Shown here one piece after another: positions 1 through 9,456 of a stretch of DNA of 64,000 nt. Position 1 is the stretch's first letter, and each line of letters starts with the position of its first letter. Under the pieces are notes generated by a model that saw only the letters and a list, made by a program, of their open reading frames with translations, was not told the origin of the DNA and made no database searches. The DNA is from Pleurostoma richardsiae (Eukaryota; Ascomycota; Sordariomycetes; Calosphaeriales; Pleurostomataceae), in NCBI GenBank assembly GCA_030052745.1, contig JANBVO010000003.1:806001-870000 (forward strand), in the 5' to 3' direction. The translations under genes were made by a program, and so were the position numbers.

Positions 1-3000
1 GTGCCTTTCCACTCCGTCTCGGACTCGGTGAATACTCCGAACATATCAGGCAATGAGAGCGGCGGCACCCGCGGCGGCTCCATCTTCGGTAACATCGATC
101 TCAGCTTACCCGATATCGTGAAGCCGCCAAAGAAGTCGAAGGCCATTGAGATTGTCCGTCCTAGTAGCCGACACTCACCACCACGGGCCGAGGCTGTCGA
201 GGAGGACAAAGACGGCCGTATTACTGATGAATCGAGGGTCAAGCGCTTTAGAGGTAGCAATGCACACGATGACGCCGTACCCCTCTTCGCCGAACCGACC
301 CCGGAGCCGTTCATTGGAGTCGAGCCTGCGGTTGCAGCAGCCGAAGAGGATGTCGCAGTTGATGACAAGCCAGCTGAAGACGATGCTCCGCACCTTGATA
401 CAGCTCTATCCTCTACGATCGTTTCCGAATCAACGGACACAAAGGATACCACTAGTCCTTCGGAGATCTCTCCCAACCAAAGCGCCATGAACTGGGCTCC
501 ATTCGAGCTCAAAACTGATGCCGAGATCCAGGACTTCAATATTGCTAGACCCTTCGGTGAGGACAACTTTAAGCCACGCCATAAAAAGACGCTTTCCGCA
601 ACCGCCAAACCATTCATGCCTGGCATGTCCTTTGGAACCTCATCTTCGGATGGAAGGGATGACTTGGCAGGTGGTGATGACATTAGAGAGACCATTGAGC
701 AAGGCAATACCGAGTCGGTGACCGAACCCATGGAGAGCATCGAGACTACGGAACCAGACCGATCTGAGCCGAGCCCAACCCCCAAGCCTACTGCTCCTGG
801 GCTGTCGCCGTCGAGGCTCGGGGCGTCGCCACCGCCAGCTCCACCCGCACCGGCCTCGAGGGGTCTGGCAGCCTCTCGCTTTGCTGCTGTAACACCATCC
901 CCGCCTCCCAAGGCCCCTTCACGGTTTTCCGCGTCGCCCCCGGCTGTTTCTGAGGACGAACAACTGTCCCAGCGACAGAGTGAAGATGAGCAGTTGGTCT
1001 CACCTTTGGAGGTGGAAACGCAGGATTATGTCGAGGAGGCGGCGGCACAACCCGGAAGCCCGCCGGCAGCTGGTACTATTTCCGATGATGAAAGGGAACC
1101 AACATTCGAAGAGATTGATGCAATCATGCAACACATGAACGAGCAAGACCCAACCATGGGGGTCAACAAGATCGTCGAATCTCCGCGCTGGCGCCAGCCA
1201 AGCCCGGCAAAGCATATTTCTCTCGCAGCGGTTACGAATGAATCCCCTCTGCGCTTGCCTCCACAGAATATTTTCAGAAGCGATGCTCCAAGTCCTAGCC
1301 CGAGACAATACCGTGCCTTGCCTGGAGAGGTGCTGCCGCCGGTCCTCACGACCGAGTTGGAAGATCCCTTCGTGGACCCCCCACATAGCCCTCATCGCGG
1401 CAATACCAGTGAGAGCTTGCCTGCAAGTGACTGGGAGGGTGCCTTCTCTGATGAGGAGCAAGTCAAGCTCGACTCAAGGGCCAACTTCTTTGATGCTCGT
1501 GTCAACGAAGTTGTCGGCGGCCTTTTGGCTGCTAGGCTAGACCCGCTAGAGCACACATTGAGCAGCATCCAGAATGTTCTTGCTTCCATGTCTGGGCGGA
1601 CGCATTCTACTCGTCGCGAGCGACGCAGCACATCTGGCGAGCTCCAGATGAGCGACGCCGACGATGAGGATGATGAGATGCCTATTCCACGGCGCTCCAT
1701 GAGCCCTCGTAGGGACAGGAAAATGGAGCAAATACGTGTGGCCGTCCTTGATGCCTTAGCCGCTCAGCAACGCATTCAGCCGGTGGCGGCGCCTGCCCCA
1801 GAGTCAGAATCAAAGGATAGCCTGGTTTCAATTCTGAAGTCTGTTGAGGAGATGAAGGAGCAGTTCGGTCAGTCCCTCCACCTCGACTTCCGTGGTGAAG
1901 ACCTCCGCAATATCGTCGAAGAGGCCGTCGAGAGGCGTATGCCGCCAACGCCACAGCCTGTGATCGTGCCCGGTCAGGAAGACCTCAGCGAGAAATATAA
2001 TGAGCTTCAGGCCAGATTCGCCGAACTTGAGCAGCGCCTCCGCCTCGAAGAATCGAACAGCGAAAAGGAGATTGTGCAAAGGAGAACGGCTGAAGATAAA
2101 GCGGCTGAGTTCGAAAGGAAGCTGGAGTTGGCTGAAACGCGCATCGAAGTTGAGATTATGAACCGTAGTGCTTATGACCAGCGCGTGGCAGACCTGGAGG
2201 ATAGGCTCAAGCACCAGGAGGAAAAGACCGATGCGGAAGTTAGTGTTAGACGCGCCGCTGAAGACCGACTATCCGAAGTTCAACGCCTTCTCCGCATCTC
2301 GTCCGAAGAGGAGAGCCGCCTCCGTGAGGCCCTGGAAGAGAAGGAGCAGAAGATCAAGGCTATGGATGAGACACGCGGCAAGAGTAGCCTGCGCTTGTCG
2401 CTCCTCGAGACAGCCAACGCAAACGCTCAGAAGAACCAGAGCGACCTCCAGAACCGCGTCAACGTGACCGAGGTGGATCTGCGCGATGTGCGGCAAGAAG
2501 CTCGCCACTGGAGAACGGAGGCCGAGCACGCCATTGATCTCTCTCGCAGACAAGGCGATGACTTGGCGCAAGCTCTGGACGAGAACAGGCAGCTACACAA
2601 GCTTATCGACACTCTACAGGTTCAGCTGAAGGAGAATGAACGCGTCCGCGAAACCTGGCGATCTAAGGTCGGCAGCCTTCAGGACGACATGGCCCATGCT
2701 GCACGCGAAATTGCTGAGGAGAACGCTCGGCGCACCAAGAGAGAGCAGGCCATGCTCGCACGGCAGGAGGTCCTGGACGCCAAGCTTCAGGCAGAGTCTA
2801 AAACTCGTGAGCGTCTGGAGACGGAAATTGAAAGGCTGGAGAGCATAGAGCGGCAGGGTATGAGAGCCGTTAGCGAGAGCAAGAGACTGGAGGGCCTCTT
2901 GCTCGAGCTCAGAACCGAGAATCACAAGCTGCAGCAAGCTTCCCTGCGGTACCAGGCCGAATTCGAGGAAGCCAGAGAATCTGGCGCACGGGAGGTCCAG

Positions 3001-4341
3001 CGTACCCGCGAGTCCCTGCAGGCTGAGCTCGAGGACGCCAACCACCAGGTTAACGTTGTCCGCGAAGAGCTCGAAGACCAGATGTCGCGGCTGCGGGCGC
3101 AGCTTGACCAAGTGAAGCTTGACGCCGACACTGCGAAAGCACGTCACGACATGCTGCTTGAGGAGGCGCAAAATACGAAGAAGGCCGAACTGGAGGAGCT
3201 GACGCGGAAACATCAGAACGACTTGGAGGACCAGCAGGCCCGGTACGAGCGCCAATTGAGCAACACTTCGGAAGACGCTCAGCGTGCAGAGCAGAATCTC
3301 CTGGAGCGGCTCAGCATCTCCACCTCCAAATCTGAGCATCTGCAAGAGCGTGTTGCCCATCTGGAGGAGAGACTCCACATTGCTCAGGAAGCCGCCAAGG
3401 CCGCTGCTCAGGCTGCCAAGGCCGTCGCACCTGCAGCGCCAGTTGTCGAGGCGGCGCTCCAGCCGGCTGCTACTGTTCAGGCGAAGGTAGCTAAGGCGAT
3501 GGAGCTGCCGGAGAAGATATCCCCGCAGGCCCTCCGGGAGTCTATCATGGTCCTGCAGGAGCAGTTGCAGGAGCGTGAGCAGAGGATCGAGGAGCTTGAT
3601 CAGACTTTGGCCAAGGTTGATCCCGATGCCGAGACGAAGATTATCAAGCGCGACGACGAGATCATCTGGCTGCGGGAGCTCCTTGCCGTGAGACATTCAG
3701 ACCTGCAGGACATTATCGCTGCCCTGTCTGGGGAAGATTACGACAAGGACGCTGTTAAGGATGCTGCTATCCGCCTCAAGGCCAACCTGCAGATGGAGGA
3801 GCAGGAGAGGGAGAGGGCTATGAATGGGGGCTCTGCCATAAACCTCCCTAACATAGCCGCTACCATCCGCGACGCCGCTACACCTCGCGTCGCCCAAGCT
3901 GTCGGCCCGCTTGCCGCTGCCTGGGGCAACTGGAGGAAGAGCGGGAATCAGAATGCCTTTGGCAGCCTGTCGAGTGTCCTATCATCCCCCGCTCCTGCCA
4001 ACTCTACCCCTAGGAGGGAGAGTCCAGCTTCTCAGAGCAGCTTCCTCTCTGGCCTCTTGACTCCCCCAGCATCCGGGCTGCGTCAGACGCCGCCCAGTGC
4101 GCAGGGACAGCCTACAGCCTTCTCCAGCACAGGTCGTCGCTTTACGGCGCAGGACCTTGCCAACCGGCCGCGAGGTCCGTCCATGACGCCCAGGCAGAGC
4201 GACAAGAACGCCGCGCGAGACACGCCGCCTCGACGCCAGAGCAGGGGTCAACCGGTAACGCCGCCTATGATGCGGTCTTCCGCCTACGACTCTGATGCTC
4301 ATGCCGAAGACTTCGACGACGCTGGCTTCTTTGATGATTAA
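1..4341 (+). CDS. Large coiled-coil protein, 5' end outside window
   Basis: The reading frame is open at base 1 (first codon GTG), so the true start lies upstream; 1446 residues are visible, ending at TAA 4339–4341. Residues 1–480 are acidic and disordered, with a Pro-rich stretch near 250–310. A conserved-looking block beginning NFFDARVNEVVGGLLAARLD sits near residue 495. From about 660 to 1270 the protein is almost continuous heptad coiled coil rich in E, K, R, Q and L. The last 120 residues are Ser/Pro-rich with TP and SP sites, ending in an acidic tail. Fungal relatives are often labelled 'myosin class II heavy chain-like', but no motor domain is visible here. A structural or scaffold role is inference. 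No intron is needed in the visible part. Confidence 0.85.
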   Translation: MPFHSVSDSVNTPNISGNESGGTRGGSIFGNIDLSLPDIVKPPKKSKAIEIVRPSSRHSPPRAEAVEEDKDGRITDESRVKRFRGSNAHDDAVPLFAEPTPEPFIGVEPAVAAAEEDVAVDDKPAEDDAPHLDTALSSTIVSESTDTKDTTSPSEISPNQSAMNWAPFELKTDAEIQDFNIARPFGEDNFKPRHKKTLSATAKPFMPGMSFGTSSSDGRDDLAGGDDIRETIEQGNTESVTEPMESIETTEPDRSEPSPTPKPTAPGLSPSRLGASPPPAPPAPASRGLAASRFAAVTPSPPPKAPSRFSASPPAVSEDEQLSQRQSEDEQLVSPLEVETQDYVEEAAAQPGSPPAAGTISDDEREPTFEEIDAIMQHMNEQDPTMGVNKIVESPRWRQPSPAKHISLAAVTNESPLRLPPQNIFRSDAPSPSPRQYRALPGEVLPPVLTTELEDPFVDPPHSPHRGNTSESLPASDWEGAFSDEEQVKLDSRANFFDARVNEVVGGLLAARLDPLEHTLSSIQNVLASMSGRTHSTRRERRSTSGELQMSDADDEDDEMPIPRRSMSPRRDRKMEQIRVAVLDALAAQQRIQPVAAPAPESESKDSLVSILKSVEEMKEQFGQSLHLDFRGEDLRNIVEEAVERRMPPTPQPVIVPGQEDLSEKYNELQARFAELEQRLRLEESNSEKEIVQRRTAEDKAAEFERKLELAETRIEVEIMNRSAYDQRVADLEDRLKHQEEKTDAEVSVRRAAEDRLSEVQRLLRISSEEESRLREALEEKEQKIKAMDETRGKSSLRLSLLETANANAQKNQSDLQNRVNVTEVDLRDVRQEARHWRTEAEHAIDLSRRQGDDLAQALDENRQLHKLIDTLQVQLKENERVRETWRSKVGSLQDDMAHAAREIAEENARRTKREQAMLARQEVLDAKLQAESKTRERLETEIERLESIERQGMRAVSESKRLEGLLLELRTENHKLQQASLRYQAEFEEARESGAREVQRTRESLQAELEDANHQVNVVREELEDQMSRLRAQLDQVKLDADTAKARHDMLLEEAQNTKKAELEELTRKHQNDLEDQQARYERQLSNTSEDAQRAEQNLLERLSISTSKSEHLQERVAHLEERLHIAQEAAKAAAQAAKAVAPAAPVVEAALQPAATVQAKVAKAMELPEKISPQALRESIMVLQEQLQEREQRIEELDQTLAKVDPDAETKIIKRDDEIIWLRELLAVRHSDLQDIIAALSGEDYDKDAVKDAAIRLKANLQMEEQERERAMNGGSAINLPNIAATIRDAATPRVAQAVGPLAAAWGNWRKSGNQNAFGSLSSVLSSPAPANSTPRRESPASQSSFLSGLLTPPASGLRQTPPSAQGQPTAFSSTGRRFTAQDLANRPRGPSMTPRQSDKNAARDTPPRRQSRGQPVTPPMMRSSAYDSDAHAEDFDDAGFFDD

Positions 4342-4733
4342 GAAGAAAGTCATGAACCTACAATAAGAACATTGGCCCTCTCCCAAGAGGAGAAGGTCGT
4401 TCAAAATTTCCTTTGTCGTTGAGCAAGGAGGAAGAGCTCAGGGGAAGACATCATGGCCAGCTGCTTTTTGCCATCACTTACTTCACTGCACAAAGTTCGA
4501 CTAGAATGATACCCCCCTTTTTAGCATCTGCTTGTCAGAATCATTCGTGGCTTTTGGCTTTTGGCTTCAGCGCACAGAACGAATGACCACCATCTTCTGC
4601 CGCCGTCGATTTTCGAGATTGGAACCATCACCCCTATTTAATCCATCTTTTCCTTTGTTCGATATGATGCTCCAAATCTGCATAGCCGGCGGGATACGGA
4701 GAGGAGGGAGGGGAGGCCGTCCGTCATCGCTCG

Positions 4734-4758
4734 TTTTTTTTTTGGGGGGGGGGGGGGG
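4734..4758. repeat. T10–G15 homopolymer junction
   Basis: Ten T (4734–4743) are followed by fifteen G (4744–4758). Runs of this length are prone to polymerase slippage and assembly error, and the G run could form a quadruplex. Confidence 0.95.
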
Positions 4759-5159
4759 AAGTGCTCTCTCGCTCTCACTTGCACGAAGCCTACGAGGCTT
4801 GGAAGCAAAGACACCGGTAGCTAGATGTATAACAACACAGGTATAATAATCAACTCCCCAAAACTGAGGCTCTGCGTACTCGTGTCGTGTGTGGGTCTTT
4901 TATTAAGTGTACATCGAGTCCGCCCGGTTTTCCGTGATGCCGCCGCCGCGTAACCGCGAAAAAGACATTCATCCCAACTCCAAACTCCGTAATGCAGGCC
5001 TCCCTTGAGGTTCGGTTGCCCGCGAACTAAAATGCCATGAAGCTCTTGGGCGCTCTCCACCTCAGCCCCTGTCAAGTCATTATCAATCTTCAACCCATCC
5101 CAGATCGAAGCAATCAGTCCCATATCCTCACCCCTGACACTCCTTCCCGAGTTCAGCCT

Positions 5160-5175
5160 CCCCCCCCCCCCCCCC
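5160..5175. repeat. C16 homopolymer (G16 on the transcribed minus strand)
   Basis: Sixteen C lie directly next to the TAA stop (5176–5178) of the minus-strand membrane-protein gene, so its mRNA would read stop codon then sixteen G. Confidence 0.95.
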
Positions 5176-6264
5176 TTACGTCGGCCTAGAGCCAAAATAC
5201 TCCCCTTCCATGCCCCTTGACAAACCTCCAGTCCCGGCTCCACCACCTTTGGCCCCCAGCACGGCCTCCTCGTACGGCGGAGGCGGCGCACCCGCCCCGC
5301 CCGCCGCCCCCATCATCACGGCCCCCAGCGTCCCCGGGATCGGCCCGTCCGCGACGCCCGCCTCGCCCGCCGACGAGTCCTGGCTGTGGCTGTGGTGGTG
5401 CTGGTAGTACACCGGCGGCTCCGGCCCCGGCCCCGGCCCCGCGAACGCGCTGCCCGGCCGGGAGGCGAGGTGGGCGGGGGAGGGCGGCGCCACGGGCGGG
5501 AGCAGGGCGCCGGCGGAGGAGACGAAGAGGGAAGGCGCAGGGGGGGCGCCGCTGGCGGCGGCGGCGGCGGCGGCGGCGGCGGGAGCGGGGGGCGCCTCGC
5601 TGATCTTGGCGTAGGGGCCGTCGGCGCCGGAGGAGGAGGAGCGGGCGCGCAGGAGGGAGCGCAGCTTGCTGGCGGGCCAGGCGAGGGCCCAGACGAAGAG
5701 CGCGGTGCTGGCTGCCTTTCCGATGGCGGGGGCCGGCCGGTAGGGGCGGTTTTCTTCGTTAGCGAGGCGGCGCTCTGTTGCAGGATTTGTTTTAGCGATT
5801 GGTCCCTGACTCTTCGGGGGAAAGGAGGGTTCAAAGGACGTAATGCGATATACAGCCCGCAAGAAAGAGAGGGAGGGAGATGAGGGGAGGGAGGTAGATA
5901 GGAGGAGAGGCTGCATTGTCGACGACGTACCTCTCCGGATGTGATACACCAGCGCACAAATGAACAATATCGCGACGACGGCGCCCGCCGCAATGAGGAC
6001 GTAAGCCCACCACGCGAGGCCGGACCCGTGCCCGCTGCTGCCGGCGGTCTCGGCGCTGCTGACCGCCGTCGCGGACGAGCCGGCCGTGCTGCTACCCGCG
6101 GAGGCGGACGACGACGACGTCGCCCAGGGGTAGAAGAAGCCACCCGTGGCGGTCGGCACGCTGCCGTCGTCGTCGCCATCGCCGTAGCTGGAGCCCCATG
6201 TCCCGGGTCCGCCGCCGTACCCGCTGCTGCCCCAGCCTTGGGGGTTGCGACGGTCGAGCCGCAT
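5176..6264 (-). CDS. Single-pass membrane protein with two PPxY motifs
   Basis: Two exons, 6264–5931 and 5774–5176, encode 310 aa. The intron has a GTACGT donor and a CAACAG acceptor and is 156 nt with no in-frame stop. The N-terminal 80 residues are Gly/Ser/Thr-rich and lack a clear signal peptide. A strong transmembrane helix spans about 83–107 and is followed by a basic HIRRERR stop-transfer. The cytoplasmic tail holds a second, weaker hydrophobic patch (about 136–146), an Ala tract (about 176–185), and two PPxY motifs: PPVY at 231–234 and PPPY at 276–279. PPxY motifs are known ligands of WW domains of Rsp5/Nedd4 ubiquitin ligases, so an adaptor or a regulated membrane substrate is possible (inference). 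I do not recognise a named family. The start is the first ATG; a longer in-frame extension begins only with GTG. Confidence 0.75.
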   Translation of the reverse strand: MRLDRRNPQGWGSSGYGGGPGTWGSSYGDGDDDGSVPTATGGFFYPWATSSSSASAGSSTAGSSATAVSSAETAGSSGHGSGLAWWAYVLIAAGAVVAILFICALVYHIRRGTSSTMQPLLLSTSLPSSPSLSFLRAVYRITSFEPSFPPKSQGPIAKTNPATERRLANEENRPYRPAPAIGKAASTALFVWALAWPASKLRSLLRARSSSSGADGPYAKISEAPPAPAAAAAAAAASGAPPAPSLFVSSAGALLPPVAPPSPAHLASRPGSAFAGPGPGPEPPVYYQHHHSHSQDSSAGEAGVADGPIPGTLGAVMMGAAGGAGAPPPPYEEAVLGAKGGGAGTGGLSRGMEGEYFGSRPT

Positions 6265-7052
6265 TGTGTGCGTCGCTATCTTTCCAACCTTTTGCACTCT
6301 CCGGGTCGAATTGAGAGGGGGAAGTCCCGGTTCCTAGACCGGCTGGACAGGACAGGACACGCAAAGCTTAAGAGAGGACACAAGCGACAACAGTTACCAG
6401 GATGCAGATGATAGGAAGAAGCGAATGGAAGAATGTGCACAAGCAAGGTCTCCCAGGGAGGGAGGGAGAAAAGAGAGAGCAGAAAGAGGAGAGAATTGGG
6501 TTGCGGCTGGGACGCAGCTTTGTCCGACACGCCTATGCCCCAAACCTTACCTGACTGACCTTTCCCTGTTGTGTGCTTGACCTACATCGTATGCATGCAC
6601 GCAGTAAGCCGGGGGGCCTGAAAGTATTGGTGGGCGATGCAAGCGTCGGGAGTCCGACGGGGAACGGGGGACCATACTTTCTGTGGCGTTTTCGGCGTAT
6701 CGGAGCTGAGCACGCATGATCGACACACGTCCTGGTTGGCCGTGCGCCTGCAGGTGCGAGGTACTGCGCTGTGAAAAGGAACTTGGGGTGTTATGTTGTT
6801 ATAATTGATGGGCTGGCTGTGTCGTGAATGGGCAAGGAGGAGTGCATGGAGGTCAGCCACCGGCATGGAGACCCTGCAGCTTCAAGAGGCTCAGGCCGCG
6901 GAGGGCGGTGATAGGATTGGAGACACGTTAGAGCGTCGAACCGCCTGATCACGCACCTTTAGGAGAAATCGGGATGCATCGAGTGCATACTTTCCCTTCC
7001 AATTTCGTCATGCTTTTTCCAGGCTCTATAAACTTCACATGCCGCTGTTCCT
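6265..7052. other. Intergenic: promoter of PPxY membrane gene and 3' UTR of TyrRS
   Basis: No coding potential was recognised. It contains purine-rich tracts around 6450–6490 upstream of the membrane-protein gene. The remainder is presumed 3' UTR of the tyrosyl-tRNA synthetase gene. Confidence 0.6.
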
Positions 7053-9456
7053 CTATGCACTCCGGACCGGCAGCTCCGCTTCTGCACCGGCCGGTGCCCC
7101 GTTCTCTTCCGTCTTCGACTCCTCTGGCTTGGGCGCACCCTCGCCCTTTGCCGCTCCGGGGTGCCGGCTGCCCTTGTCCTTGACCTTCTTGACCTTCTTC
7201 TTGACCTCTGGCGGCGGGTAGGCCTTCTCCGCGATCTCTTGCCATTCCTATATCACCGGTTAGGCAGCTGTATTATGGGAGCGCCGTACCCAGGGAAATG
7301 TACTGACCTTTGAAGCCTGGAATGCAGCTTGGATTGGCGCCATCTACACACTCTTGTCAGACTCATTCCCAGTTGGATAAAATGACGACGAGCCAAAAGG
7401 AAGGCATGAAGTCGTCGCCTTTTGTTTTTGTTTCTTGGACTTACCAGTTCCGTCAACGCCTTCGTCACAGCAGGCTTCAGAAGCTGAGGGGTGAGGACGT
7501 CATTTCGGTAGTCTTCTCTCATCTCTGTCACGGAGTTAGATGGCCGAGCTCAACAACCCAAGGAAGCATGACTCACGCTCAACACTGGTGTAGACGAGAT
7601 CCTCGAGATTGTCCCGAGACCTGTCGACACGGAACTGGGGCTTTCCGTCGCTTTTCAGAGCGCTCGCTGGCAACAAGACGTACTCGCAGAACGCCAAAAC
7701 CCCATTGCCCTCCTCGACACGGGGAACACATTCGGCCTCTAGCTTTGCGCGTCAGCTTTCTGGTTTCCTCCCCTTTGCGGACAAGATGAACTTACTGCGC
7801 AGCTTCTTCGTCACGACATCAGGGGGATCCAGGAGGTCAATCTTGGAATCTTAGTCGGCCGGTTAGTTTTGCATCAGAAAAGGCTCAACAGCTCTGTCGT
7901 ACCTGGGTCTGAAGCGCTCTGGTTACGGTTTAGTATCATGAGACAGATCTAACAGGACGTCCAACTTACCATCTTGCCTCCTTGCTATAGACAGGGCGTT
8001 AGCGGATATCCGGCTATCCGGCGATGCCACCACCAGGGCAGTTCGGCGGCGTCCTTTGGGGCAAAAGCCACGAAAGGAGTTTAAAGCGGTGAACACTTAC
8101 CAAACCAGGGACCATTGGGTTCATCTGTGGTTCCACGAGTTAGCAAATCGCTAGAACCAGATACGCAAGTTGGTCCGGTCGAATCAGGGGCTACGAGTGT
8201 CAAGGTCAGGAAGCTCACCAGATGGGCTCGTTGCCTGTATTCAAGACGAGGTAGCCACTCCTTTCCTGCAATGAACAGCTTGCGCTGGTCAAGGCCTTGA
8301 GCCGGGTCAGCGAGGAACTGCCAAGTCGTCCACAATGTGCCTTACCGCCAAATTGCGCATCCACCTACGATAGTCCGAAGTCAGCATAACGTTATCCTTG
8401 AAGAAGAGGAAGCAGCGGTATAAACCACTCACGTTCAAGTGTTCCTCGTCTAGTACCTATCTATTTAGTCAGTAAATGGCAGAGCAGCATCATAAGAGCT
8501 GAACTGGCCTGCAGAATAGGGTAAAGGAGACCAGAAAGGGGACTGCGATGTTCACCGGTCAATATAAGAGTGTCAGGCAGGATTCGCGGTGGAGGCTTAC
8601 GCATTGGCCGACTGCTTCACGACCTCTGCGCCGGACTTCTTCGCATCATGCTCAGATACTACCGAGGCCAGCTTGAAAACATCCATGACGTATTTGGAAC
8701 CGGTCTGGTAGCTGCTCCCGAGAATGAACTCCAGTTTCGACGTGTCGACGCCGCATGCCTGAAGCAGAGATCTTATGCAGAACTGGGTCAAAGCGTGAGT
8801 ATGGCTTGTTCCATTGAATAGGCGTGAAGGCGGGTTCTTCTTGCCTCGTAGTACTTGGCGCGGTACTCGACGATCTCGATAGGGGCCTTCAGGTTGTCGA
8901 GGAAAGCGTGGATATCGGCCAGCAGGATTCTAAAGGATTCGTTTAGCCTATCTCTACTCCCGAGAACTTCGGAGAGGCAGCGGACACTGCAAGGAGGCCA
9001 CGTGCGGACGGCACCTAGATCACGTCCCACAGTGTCTCTCCTGGAAGAACGTACTTCATGTGTACACCAGCCTTGAGGAACTGTGCAATCTTCAACCCCG
9101 GTCTGTCCAGCCATCGTCAGCTCCCGGTCGACTCGCAGGGCCGCGGCAGTTGTCCCTTACACGAAGTATCCACAGTGCGGTCGGCCGGTCGTGCTTTCGT
9201 TCGGAAGAGGGTGTTAGTCTCAGTCATGTGCTCAATTGGAGCCGTGTCGAACTCACGCAGTACCTGCGATGGTAGGAGAGTAAAGTCAGCCATGCCTATC
9301 TAGGAAGAGGCTCATGAGGGCGCAGGCGTGCTCACCAAAGTAGAAGACGGGGTCTCTGCCCTCGTCGAGGATGTTCTGGATGACCTCCCAGTCGAGAACC
9401 TCGGCGAGGTTCTCCTTGATGAGAGCGGCCCTCTCCTCTGCGGACATTGACGCCAT
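7053..9456 (-). CDS. TYS1: Cytosolic tyrosyl-tRNA synthetase, 18 exons
   Basis: Ligates tyrosine to tRNA-Tyr (class I synthetase). Exons: 9456–9336, 9263–9257, 9193–9161, 9102–9055, 8929–8845, 8782–8601, 8542–8509, 8456–8433, 8364–8346, 8295–8219, 8124–8101, 7984–7970, 7918–7903, 7849–7796, 7738–7577, 7524–7445, 7343–7308, 7247–7053. They sum to 1212 nt, 403 aa, close to the roughly 394 aa of yeast Tys1. The class I signatures are present: HIGH-like PHCGY at 48–52, and KMSAS at 222–226 in place of KMSKS. Family blocks such as [16 protein letters not shown] and [15 protein letters not shown] lie in between. The C-terminus is the usual Lys-rich fungal tail. Exon 2 is only 7 nt and is needed to keep frame. 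Introns 5 and 7 appear to use GC donors. The gene is unusually finely split for its size. Confidence 0.95.

Larger units (their letters stand above)
4342..5175. other. Convergent intergenic region with homopolymer tracts
   Basis: This lies between the 3' ends of two convergent genes and holds both 3' UTRs. No supported gene was seen. It contains a T10–G15 run (4734–4758) and ends in a C16 run touching the stop codon of the minus-strand gene. Confidence 0.7.
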
